From NCBI GenBank assembly GCA_037440525.1, contig JBBITW010000040.1, positions 1-23,652 of the forward strand: DNA of 23,652 nucleotides. Reading direction: 5' to 3'. This DNA comes from JBBITW01 sp037440525. GTDB lineage: Bacteria; Desulfobacterota; BSN033; UBA1163. The notes beneath the pieces are model-generated. The model did not search any database. It was given only the letters and a program-made list of their open reading frames with translations, and was not told the DNA's origin. Below are positions 1 through 6,272 of this stretch, piece by piece. How positions within the stretch are numbered: position 1 is the first letter of the stretch; every line of letters starts with the position of its first letter. The position numbers were made by a program, and so were the translations under genes.

Positions 1-1
1 A

Positions 2-982
2 TGTGCCGAGACTGCCATTCTGGCACCTGGAGCACAATGGGAGGAAGTTTCTCGCATTGGACTTGCGACAAGTGAAGGTGTGGTTGCCGATCGCCATGGA
101 ATAGTTTATGTGAGTGATATGGCACGTGCTCCGATTGGAGGGGGATACTTTCCTTGTGGAATCATCTGGCGGTATGACCCCCGTTCAGGCAGGATTGAGA
201 AATTCATGCAACCAAGCGGTATTGCGAATGGACTTCATTTTGACCGTTATGGTGATATGTTAATTGCTCAATCGAGTGGTGTTTTCTGTGCAGAACGGAG
301 AGTCATCCGACGAAATATGCGCAATGGTGCAATCATGATAGTAGCAGATTCCTATCAAGGGAAAAGGCTTGTTTCGCCCAACGACATTACCAGTGACTCC
401 GCTGGAAGAATTTATTTTACAGACGCACGCTATATTGGAACCGAACCCATAGAACTTCCTAATGCAATATATCGTGTTGATCCTGATGGAAAAATCACCC
501 AACTTTCTACCGATATATACAGAGCAAACGGGATAGAAGTATCTCCTGACTGCAAGCATTTATATGTTATCTCTACGAACAGCCCACATCTTCAAAGAAA
601 CCCAATCGGACCGGAAAAGGATCATTTTGGTCTCGTCGAAGGTGGTGTAGTAATGTATGATCTTGATACCAATGGGAATATATCCAATGGCCGTGTAATC
701 TATAGAGATGATAATATTGGTGGTGATGGTGCTGTTGTGGATACAGAAGGGAATCTCTATGTTACATTCCACAACGCCAATCCAAAAGACCCAAAAGGCT
801 ATATTGTTGTATTTAATAAGAATGGACGTTTGATTGAAAGGATAGATCCTCCTAAGGGTTCTCTTCCAACAAACCTTGGTTTTGGAAGGGGAACTGATTG
901 CAATTCTCTTTATCTTACAAATCTGGGGCAATGGAGACTGTGGCGCATACAGACATTGCATAGAGGTCTTTACTGGGATTGA
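2..982 (+). CDS. SMP-30/gluconolactonase/LRE-like beta-propeller protein, 5' truncated by window edge
   Basis: The reading frame is open from base 2, so the true start lies before the window. A GTG at position 80 is internal: the residues before it already continue the fold. About 326 residues are visible. They show the repeated propeller pattern of the SMP-30/gluconolactonase/LRE family: a VADRHGIVYVSD strand, SPNDITSDSAGRIYFTD in the middle and GDGAVVDTEGNLYV near the end. Known members are calcium-dependent lactonases or esterases acting on sugar lactones. The exact substrate cannot be told from sequence, and no signal peptide can be judged because the N-terminus is missing. The gene ends 61 bases before a strong terminator and has no visible functional link to the nitrogen genes downstream. 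I am confident of the superfamily but not of the activity. Confidence 0.8.
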   Translation, partial: CAETAILAPGAQWEEVSRIGLATSEGVVADRHGIVYVSDMARAPIGGGYFPCGIIWRYDPRSGRIEKFMQPSGIANGLHFDRYGDMLIAQSSGVFCAERRVIRRNMRNGAIMIVADSYQGKRLVSPNDITSDSAGRIYFTDARYIGTEPIELPNAIYRVDPDGKITQLSTDIYRANGIEVSPDCKHLYVISTNSPHLQRNPIGPEKDHFGLVEGGVVMYDLDTNGNISNGRVIYRDDNIGGDGAVVDTEGNLYVTFHNANPKDPKGYIVVFNKNGRLIERIDPPKGSLPTNLGFGRGTDCNSLYLTNLGQWRLWRIQTLHRGLYWD

Positions 983-1043
983 ATTATACAGTAGTTGGGA
1001 CGAAAATTTTGTAATTAAATTCTCCATTAACCCTCAACTATTA

Positions 1044-1081
1044 GATAAAAGGGCAGAATATAAATGTTCTGCCCTTTTATC
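1044..1081. terminator. Intrinsic terminator after the SMP-30-like gene
   Basis: A perfect 15-bp stem (1044-1058 with 1067-1081) encloses an 8-base loop. The stem has a GGGC core and A4/T4 runs at its base, so it could terminate transcription in both directions. It separates the SMP-30-like gene from the GAF-ANTAR gene. Confidence 0.8.
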
Positions 1082-1244
1082 GTCCGGTGATAATATAAAA
1101 TCTTTATGATTATTCAGAAAGGATTTTAAATAGGAATTGCAACTTCATAGCCATGATTAATGAATAAGATTATTAAGAAATTGATACAAAGTAGATACTT
1201 TTTACATAAATCGAAAAAAAACGAAGAAAAAGGCCTATATTCTG

Positions 1245-1273
1245 TTGACAATTTGATAATTTTTGTGTAAATT
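1245..1273 (+). promoter_or_regulatory. Candidate sigma-70 promoter for the GAF-ANTAR gene
   Basis: A perfect TTGACA -35 box (1245-1250) is followed after 17 bases by TAAATT (1268-1273), a 4/6 match to the -10 box. Transcription would begin near 1280. The rest of the gap from 983 to 1303 holds only the terminator at 1044-1081 and AT-rich DNA with no gene that I can support. Confidence 0.45.
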
Positions 1274-1274
1274 T

Positions 1275-1300
1275 ACTCTCTAAAATCTCTTTAGGAGAGT
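1275..1300 (+). promoter_or_regulatory. Leader hairpin that buries the ribosome binding site of the GAF-ANTAR gene
   Basis: ACTCTCTAAA at 1275-1284 pairs with 1290-1300 through ten base pairs and one bulged G at 1294, leaving a 5-base loop. The AGGAG ribosome binding site (1293-1297), six bases before the TTG start, lies entirely inside the 3' arm. The pairing is read directly from the sequence. A role in limiting translation of the regulator is an inference. Confidence 0.5.
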
Positions 1301-1303
1301 CCC

Positions 1304-2008
1304 TTGTTATATAAAAAGACATCCTATAAAAAACAGATTAAGGCCCTAACAGAGATAAGCCGTGCGATCTCATCAGATAGATATCTGGATGACATCCTAA
1401 AATTGATTGTCACCGTCACAGCCAATGTGATGGACTCAAAAATATGTTCCCTCTGGCTTCTCGATGAAAATGAGAAGGTTCTTAAAATACGGGCAACCCA
1501 GACAATGAGTGAAGAATATCTAAAGGAAAGAAGTTTAAAGTTAGGTGAAGGGGTTGTTGGTTATGTAGCACAAACTAATAAACCTTTAGCAATTCTCGAT
1601 GTGCTAAAGGAAGCACGATATAAGGAGAAAGAGCTGGCAAAAAAGGAAGGTCTCGTATCTATGCTGAGTGTTCCATTAGCAGTAAAGGATAAGGTTATTG
1701 GAGTAATTAACTGTTATACCTCCTATCCTCATCAATTCACGGAGACAGAAATGGATGTCCTTTCGGCAGTTGCCAGTCAGGCTGCAATATGTATTGAAAA
1801 TACTGAATTGATGGTGAAGACAAAGGTAATCCAGGAGGAGCTGGAGGTCCGAAAATTAGTTGAAAGGGCCAAAGGGATTCTGATGAAAAGGCAGGGATTG
1901 ACCGAAGAAGAGGCCTTTAAGCGAATACGTAAGGCGAGTATGGATAGCCGTAAAAGTATGAGAGAAATCGCTGAGGCAATTCTTCTTACTGATAAGATGG
2001 GAGGTTAA
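1304..2008 (+). CDS. GAF-ANTAR transcription antitermination regulator
   Basis: The 234-residue protein has a GAF sensor domain (about 14-165) and a C-terminal ANTAR RNA-binding domain (about 175-228). The ANTAR helices are clear: RKLVERAKGILM, then EEEAFKRIRKASMDSRKSMREIAEAI read in two parts. ANTAR proteins bind nascent RNA with two hexaloop hairpins and prevent formation of a terminator. Most carry a phosphorylatable receiver domain. This one has GAF instead, so a small ligand or protein contact may switch it directly. The start is TTG, chosen because AGGAG lies six bases upstream and no better start fits. Matching RNA targets lie at 2402-2509, just downstream, and at 16584-16646 before glnA. 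The GAF domain is nearly a twin of the first GAF of the kinase at 4221-5960. The domain calls are very secure; the targets are inferred. Confidence 0.93.
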   Translation: MLYKKTSYKKQIKALTEISRAISSDRYLDDILKLIVTVTANVMDSKICSLWLLDENEKVLKIRATQTMSEEYLKERSLKLGEGVVGYVAQTNKPLAILDVLKEARYKEKELAKKEGLVSMLSVPLAVKDKVIGVINCYTSYPHQFTETEMDVLSAVASQAAICIENTELMVKTKVIQEELEVRKLVERAKGILMKRQGLTEEEAFKRIRKASMDSRKSMREIAEAILLTDKMGG

Positions 2009-2037
2009 TAGCTTTAAATAGCTTTAAATAGCTTTCA
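2008..2037. repeat. Three 10-bp tandem repeats after the GAF-ANTAR stop codon
   Basis: ATAGCTTTAA occurs twice, followed by a third copy with one change (2008-2017, 2018-2027, 2028-2037). The array starts on the last base of the stop codon. No hairpin or gene is associated with it, and the function is unknown. Confidence 0.7.
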
Positions 2038-2060
2038 ACAACTTATTCAGGAACTTCAAA

Positions 2061-2351
2061 GAGAGGTCTCTGAAAAAGTATTTAAAAAGATTTTATAGAC
2101 TTGGTAGATGGGGTGAAAAAGCCTTCGCCTGCATGAGAGACAGGAGCTCATCCCCCCTCACCTTAATTCCCTCCTCAAGAGACTGTGTCACAAGAAGGTG
2201 TATGCCATTTTTGTCATTCCGAGCGAAGCGAGGAATCTATAGAATTCAAACCCTTATAAAACATAGATTTTTCGGCTAAAGCTTCAAGAATGACATTACG
2301 ACACCACCTCCGATGGGAGAGAGTGAATTTATGTGCTTTTTCAGAGCTCCC
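2061..2351. repeat. MITE-like repeat, about 290 bp, with CTCTGAAAAAG-type inverted ends
   Basis: The left end (2061-2080) contains GGTCTCTGAAAAAGT. The right end (2333-2351) contains the inverted partner GTGCTTTTTCAGAGCTCCC. A related element with the same kind of ends sits at 15216-15446. The interiors of both share a GGTGGGGTGAAAAAGCC-like segment. No transposase frame is present, so this looks like a non-autonomous element. Together with the leader downstream it fills the 2009-2538 gap. Confidence 0.6.
2212..2295. repeat. Nested palindromic repeat with TGTCATTC/GAATGACA ends
   Basis: TGTCATTC at 2212-2219 is matched by GAATGACA at 2288-2295, and the left end continues into CGAGCGAAGCGAGGAATCT. 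The same unit, inverted, is part of the element at 6108-6253 (around 6179-6205). It lies inside the larger element at 2061-2351. Confidence 0.55.
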
Positions 2352-2363
2352 AAAAGAATTTAC

Positions 2364-2391
2364 TTGACAAAAAATTTAATATATTTTAAAT
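2364..2391 (+). promoter_or_regulatory. Sigma-70-type promoter of the gltB-like gene
   Basis: A perfect TTGACA (2364-2369) is followed after 16 bases by TTAAAT (2386-2391), a 4/6 match to the -10 box. Transcription would start near 2398, which places the first regulatory hairpin at the very 5' end of the RNA. No sigma-54 site is seen here, unlike at amt and glnA. Confidence 0.6.
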
Positions 2392-2401
2392 AAAGATTGT
2401 C

Positions 2402-2452
2402 CAATACAGAGAAGTATTGAAGACAAAGGCGTCCAAAAAGGTCGCCTTTTTT
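2402..2452 (+). promoter_or_regulatory. ANTAR antitermination module A: P1 hairpin, P2 hairpin and overlapping terminator
   Basis: P1 is a 6-bp stem CAATAC/GTATTG (2402-2407 with 2414-2419) closing the hexaloop AGAGAA, with A at loop position 1 and G at position 4. Two bases later, P2 is GAC/GTC (2422-2424 with 2431-2433) closing AAAGGC, again A1 and G4. An intrinsic terminator uses AAAGGCG (2425-2431) as its 5' arm with CGCCTTT (2443-2449) and a T run to 2452, so P2 and the terminator exclude each other. This is the arrangement known for RNA targets of ANTAR proteins such as EutV. That the GAF-ANTAR protein at 1304-2008 is the partner is an inference from proximity. Confidence 0.85.
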
Positions 2453-2457
2453 ATTAA

Positions 2458-2509
2458 ATACAAGGGAGTATGATTGACAAAGGCGTCGAATAATTTCGAC
2501 GCCTTTTTT
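2458..2509 (+). promoter_or_regulatory. ANTAR antitermination module B, second tandem copy
   Basis: P1 is ATAC/GTAT (2458-2461 with 2468-2471) closing AAGGGA, with A1 and G4. P2 is a 5-bp stem (2474-2478 with 2485-2489, one G-U pair) closing AAAGGC. The terminator is stronger than in module A: a perfect 12-bp stem (2479-2490 with 2495-2506), a 4-base loop and a T run to 2509. Polymerase must pass both terminators before reaching the gltB-like start at 2539. Confidence 0.85.
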
Positions 2510-2538
2510 ATTACAAAATCTTAAAAAGGAGGAGAAAT

Positions 2539-4107
2539 ATGACATTCACAAAACCAAACAGGAGTCCAGCTACTATGACTCGTAATCGTGTTGAGCCTGC
2601 CCCGATATCAGGGCTCTGCGTAACTTGCCTCGATGGTTGTCCAGGTCCATGCGAGGTGGGTCGCTCAGCCTTGAGAGGGAGAGAGATTCTTTACCCCCAG
2701 CCTTTTGCCAAGATTACAGCCGGAGCTGAGAAGGACTATCCTATCGATTTTTCACACTTTAATATTCAGGGTACATGTGTTGGGGCAATCGGTGTCTCAG
2801 CGGATTCGGATCATGCAACATTTCCTGCAGTTGATGTCTCAACAGAGGTTGGGGCTGAGAAAAAGATAAAGATGAAGGTCCCTTATTTTACAGGGGCTCT
2901 TGGCTCCACAGATATTGCCCGAATTCATTGGGAATCAATGGCCATTGCTGCCGCAATAGCTGGCACAATTGTTGTTGTAGGTGAAAATGTATGTGGTATG
3001 GATCCCAACGGAGAATTTAAAAATGGAAGGATCGTTCGTTCCCCTGAGCTGGAGCGAAGGGTAAAGATATTCCAGCAGTGGTACAATGGCAGTGGTGGAA
3101 TCGTCGTTCAGTACAATGTGGAGGATGGACGTCTGGGTGTTCCTGAATATGCAGTGGAGAAATTGGGAGTCGAGATAATCGAACCAAAATGGGGACAGGG
3201 TGCAAAGGATATTGGTGGTGAGGTCAAACTTCCATCCCTTGAAAGGGCACTCCAGCTAAAGAGTCGTGGCTATATTGTCATTCCTGACCCTGAGAACCCA
3301 GTTGTCCAGGAGGCGTTTAAACAAGGGGACTTCAAAGAATTTGAAAGGCACTCAAGACTTGGAATGGTGGATGAAGAAGGTTTCCACAAAGAGGTCGAGC
3401 GACTCAAAAAGATTGGTGTCAAACATATCTCTCTTAAAACCGGGGCCTATAGACCTGCTGACCTTGCACGGGCTGTCAAATACGCATCGGATGCCAAGAT
3501 TGACCTCCTCACTGTGGATGGTGCAGGTGGGGGAACAGGTATGAGCCCATGGAGAATGATGAATGAGTGGGGAATTCCTACCGTTTACCTCGAATCACTT
3601 CTTTACAAATTTCTAAAGAGATTGGATGAAAAAGGTGCCTATATCCCATCATGTGCGATGGCTGGAGGCCTTGCTCTTGAGGACCATATCTTCAAGGCTA
3701 TTGCATTGGCCTCTCCATATATCAAGGCAATTTGCCTTGGTAGGGCTTCGATGACCGCTGCTATGGTCGGCAATACAGTGGGTGAAATGATAAAGAAGGG
3801 GAAGATTCCCTCTGATATTTCAAAATATGGAACCAATGTTGAACATATATTTATTTTGGCTTCTCAACTGAAGGATAAATACGGAAAAGACTTTGAACGT
3901 ATCCCTACGGGTGCAATAGGGATGATTACTTATTTCGACCGCCTGACCGCAGGGTTACAGCAATTGATGGCAGGGGCAAGGAAGTTTGCCCTCAAGTATA
4001 TATCCAGGGATGATCTCTGTGCCTTGACCCGTAAGGCCTCTGATATTTCAGGTATCCCCTTTGTAATGGATGCTGATCAAGAGGAAGTTGAAAGGATACT
4101 TAGGTAA
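2539..4107 (+). CDS. FMN-binding glutamate synthase family protein (GltB-like, divergent)
   Basis: The 522-residue protein matches the FMN-binding (synthase) domain of glutamate synthase over roughly residues 80-470. Family features include LTVDGAGGGTGMSP and, later, AMAGGLALEDHIFKAIAL and AICLGRA. The N-terminus carries a compact cysteine motif, C27-x2-C30-x3-C34-x3-C38, in place of ferredoxin domains. The cysteine cluster that follows the flavin region in true GltB (compare 416-427 of the protein at 19219-20733) is absent. No amidotransferase or GXGXG partner is adjacent. A complete split glutamate synthase lies elsewhere in the window, so this is a paralogue of uncertain reaction. The start follows AGGAGGAG (2527-2534). 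The tandem ANTAR leader implies control by nitrogen status. The superfamily is secure; the substrate is unknown. Confidence 0.85.
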   Translation: MTFTKPNRSPATMTRNRVEPAPISGLCVTCLDGCPGPCEVGRSALRGREILYPQPFAKITAGAEKDYPIDFSHFNIQGTCVGAIGVSADSDHATFPAVDVSTEVGAEKKIKMKVPYFTGALGSTDIARIHWESMAIAAAIAGTIVVVGENVCGMDPNGEFKNGRIVRSPELERRVKIFQQWYNGSGGIVVQYNVEDGRLGVPEYAVEKLGVEIIEPKWGQGAKDIGGEVKLPSLERALQLKSRGYIVIPDPENPVVQEAFKQGDFKEFERHSRLGMVDEEGFHKEVERLKKIGVKHISLKTGAYRPADLARAVKYASDAKIDLLTVDGAGGGTGMSPWRMMNEWGIPTVYLESLLYKFLKRLDEKGAYIPSCAMAGGLALEDHIFKAIALASPYIKAICLGRASMTAAMVGNTVGEMIKKGKIPSDISKYGTNVEHIFILASQLKDKYGKDFERIPTGAIGMITYFDRLTAGLQQLMAGARKFALKYISRDDLCALTRKASDISGIPFVMDADQEEVERILR

Positions 4108-4148
4108 ATCTATCCCTTCCCGCATCCCTATTTAGAGAAGGGATAGAT
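4108..4148 (+). terminator. Hairpin directly after the gltB-like stop codon
   Basis: A perfect 12-bp stem (4108-4119 with 4137-4148) with a 17-base loop starts on the first base after the stop. It lacks its own T run and sits just ahead of the stronger hairpin at 4154-4188. It may protect the 3' end or assist termination. Confidence 0.55.
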
Positions 4149-4153
4149 GAGTT

Positions 4154-4189
4154 AAAAGGGGATACCTGAAGAAACGGTATCCCCTTTTT
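4154..4189 (+). terminator. Intrinsic terminator of the gltB-like gene
   Basis: A perfect 13-bp stem (4154-4166 with 4176-4188) containing GGGG/CCCC and a 9-base loop is followed by a T run ending at 4189. It ends 31 bases before the kinase start, so the kinase needs read-through or a promoter that I could not identify. Confidence 0.85.
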
Positions 4190-4220
4190 GCTTTCCTTTA
4201 AAAGCAAAGGGATTTCATTT

Positions 4221-5960
4221 ATGATAAAAAGAAGAGAAGAAAGAGGGATTTTTAAAAAAGAATATAATAAACTCGATGCCATGGAGGTCAATGCCCTTTT
4301 AGAGATAAGCAAGGCAATTGCCTCTGGTCTTTATCTCGAAGATATACTTCGTTTGATTGTTACAGTAACTGCAAGGGTTATGAATTCAAAGATATGTTCC
4401 CTCTGGATTCTCGACGAGAAAGATAAGAGATTGAAATTGAAGGCCACTCAAAGTATCAGCGAAGAATATCTGAAGGAGAGAAGTCTTGCCATGGGAGAGG
4501 GTGTTGTGGGTCATGTAGCCCTTCATAATCAACCCATGGCCATTCTAAATGTCCTTGAAGAACCACTTTACAAGGAAAAAGAGTTGGCGAAGAAGGAAGG
4601 TCTGGTTTCGATGTTAAGTGTTCCTATGTATTTCCAGGGAAGGGTGATTGGTGTAATTAATTGCTATACCTCCTATCCTCACCGCTTTTCGAAAATGGAA
4701 GAGGAGATGCTTGCAACGGTAGCCAACCAGGCTGCAATCTGTATAGAGAATTCCGGGTTGATGGAAACACCCGATATCAATGAAACCCTGAGGTTATTAT
4801 TAGAGGGAGTAACAAAGAATATTGGATTTGATAGGGCAAGGCTTTACCTTTTAAATGAGAAGAAAAATATTCTCGAATGTAAAATGGCAGTTGGGGTGGA
4901 TGAGGATAAGATAAAAGATGTCATCCTTCCACTCAATCCTGAGGATAGCATTTTGGCAAGATCAATTTTCGAGAGGAAACCCTATATTATCCAGGATGCA
5001 AAGAGTGATCCAAGGGTAAACTCTATCCTGAAAGAAAAGTTTAACCTTCACTCTATTTTGGTAATTCCAATATTGGCAAAGGAAAAGGTACTCGGTGCTA
5101 TCTCTGCAGATCATATTGAGCCAGGAAAGGAGATTACAAATGAGGCCGTAGAATCTGTAATTGCCCTCTCCCAGCAGGCAGGCCTTGCCATTCACCATGC
5201 CTTCAGGTACCAGGAACTTAAGGACTTTAGTCAAAAGATGGAGGAAAGGATACAGAAGGCTACATCAGATCTAAAAAAGGCTGAGGAACAACTCTTAAGA
5301 TCCGAAAAATTGGCATCCCTGGGGCAATTGGCTGCTGGAATCGCACATGAGATCCGTAATCCCCTGATGAGTATTCATATACTTATCAATTCTCTCGCCG
5401 AAAAGATCCCCCATGAGGATCCCCGAAGAGAAGATATCAAAATCATAGAAGAAGGGATTAATCGGATCAATGAGATTGTTGACCAATTTCTTAAATTTGC
5501 AAAACCTCGACCTCCATTATTAGAAAAATCTGATATAATTCCCCTCATCGATGAAACCCTGAAACTCATAAAGCCCCAACTGGATTTCCAAAATATTTCT
5601 GTTAGGAAAGAATTCGATAAACTACCTCAAATCACACTGGACAGGGAACAGATAAAACAGGTAATCCTTAATATCATGATGAACGGGATTCAAGCGATGT
5701 CAGGAGGGGGTGAATTGAGACTGGGGGGCCATATTTCTGAGGATGGTAAATGGGTAAAAATTAAAATACAGGATTCTGGAAAAGGAATTTCTTCAGAACA
5801 TATAGATAAACTTTTCGATCCCTTCTTTACAACGAAAGATGGTGGAGTTGGTCTTGGCCTCTCTATTGCCCATAGAATCGTTGATCAACATCAAGGGAAG
5901 ATAGAGGTTGAAAGTGAGTTAGGCGAGGGGACGATATTTACAGTATGGCTCCCTATATGA
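4221..5960 (+). CDS. NtrB-like cytoplasmic sensor histidine kinase (GAF-GAF-HisKA-HATPase)
   Basis: Starting from ATG at 4221, which has GGGA eight bases upstream, the protein has 579 residues. A TTG at 4188 would add 11 residues but lies in the terminator. The order is GAF1 (about 23-175), GAF2 (about 178-340), a short coiled coil, a HisKA domain with phospho-acceptor H376 in AAGIAHEIRNPL, then a HATPase domain with an N box (NIMMNGIQAM), DSGKGIS and GVGLGLSIAHRI. There are no membrane segments. GAF1 is about 65% identical by hand count to the GAF of the ANTAR protein at 1304-2008, including one 19-residue and one 13-residue identical run. The partner is presumably the NtrC-like regulator at 6273-7709. 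Two-component partnership is strongly supported by order; the signal is unknown. Confidence 0.9.
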   Translation: MIKRREERGIFKKEYNKLDAMEVNALLEISKAIASGLYLEDILRLIVTVTARVMNSKICSLWILDEKDKRLKLKATQSISEEYLKERSLAMGEGVVGHVALHNQPMAILNVLEEPLYKEKELAKKEGLVSMLSVPMYFQGRVIGVINCYTSYPHRFSKMEEEMLATVANQAAICIENSGLMETPDINETLRLLLEGVTKNIGFDRARLYLLNEKKNILECKMAVGVDEDKIKDVILPLNPEDSILARSIFERKPYIIQDAKSDPRVNSILKEKFNLHSILVIPILAKEKVLGAISADHIEPGKEITNEAVESVIALSQQAGLAIHHAFRYQELKDFSQKMEERIQKATSDLKKAEEQLLRSEKLASLGQLAAGIAHEIRNPLMSIHILINSLAEKIPHEDPRREDIKIIEEGINRINEIVDQFLKFAKPRPPLLEKSDIIPLIDETLKLIKPQLDFQNISVRKEFDKLPQITLDREQIKQVILNIMMNGIQAMSGGGELRLGGHISEDGKWVKIKIQDSGKGISSEHIDKLFDPFFTTKDGGVGLGLSIAHRIVDQHQGKIEVESELGEGTIFTVWLPI

Positions 5961-6107
5961 GATTCGCTTAACTTAGGTATATATTAATTCTTACTTATTA
6001 CTCGGAGCAATTAAATATTTATAATTATCACCCTAATGCAGGGGGTTAAGGTGAGGGGGTCAGACCGGCAAATGTCATTTATTTAATGCTATCATTAAAA
6101 ATTATAT

Positions 6108-6253
6108 CTAAATTGAGCGATTTTTTATAAAAAGCCTTTCCGCCAAAGGCGGATCAGTCATTGCGTGGCAATCCGACAGATTTCTCGCTTCGCTCGGAAT
6201 GACAGTTTGTTTTAGATTGCTTCGCAATGACAATCTGGGATCGCTCAATTTAG
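6108..6253. mobile_element. 146-bp MITE with 14-bp perfect terminal inverted repeats
   Basis: CTAAATTGAGCGAT at 6108-6121 is perfectly inverted at 6240-6253. The interior holds a small CCGCC/GGCGG hairpin (6140-6152) and an inverted copy of the GCGAAGCGAG repeat also seen at 2212-2295. It has no coding capacity. It occupies most of the 5961-6272 gap between kinase and response regulator. One-ended relatives lie at 9553-9588 and 15156-15168. No clear target-site duplication can be read. Confidence 0.75.
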
Positions 6254-6272
6254 GTTATATTTAAGGGCTGAT

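Noticed and set aside
876..1109. Forward frame overlapping the end of the SMP-30-like gene
   Set aside because: It lies in another frame of a clear gene and crosses the terminator.
2008..2037. CRISPR-like array
   Set aside because: The units are 10 bp, contiguous and without spacers; no cas genes are present.
2360..2545. Reverse-strand 61-residue frame opposite the gltB-like leader
   Set aside because: It is made of the complement of the two terminator hairpins, and its composition follows the RNA structures rather than protein coding.
4154..4188. Post-gltB hairpin as another ANTAR target
   Set aside because: The loop has nine bases and no preceding hexaloop hairpin exists; it is an ordinary terminator.
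4188..4220. Upstream TTG start for the histidine kinase
   Set aside because: It lies at the end of the terminator T run and lacks a ribosome binding site; ATG at 4221 has one.
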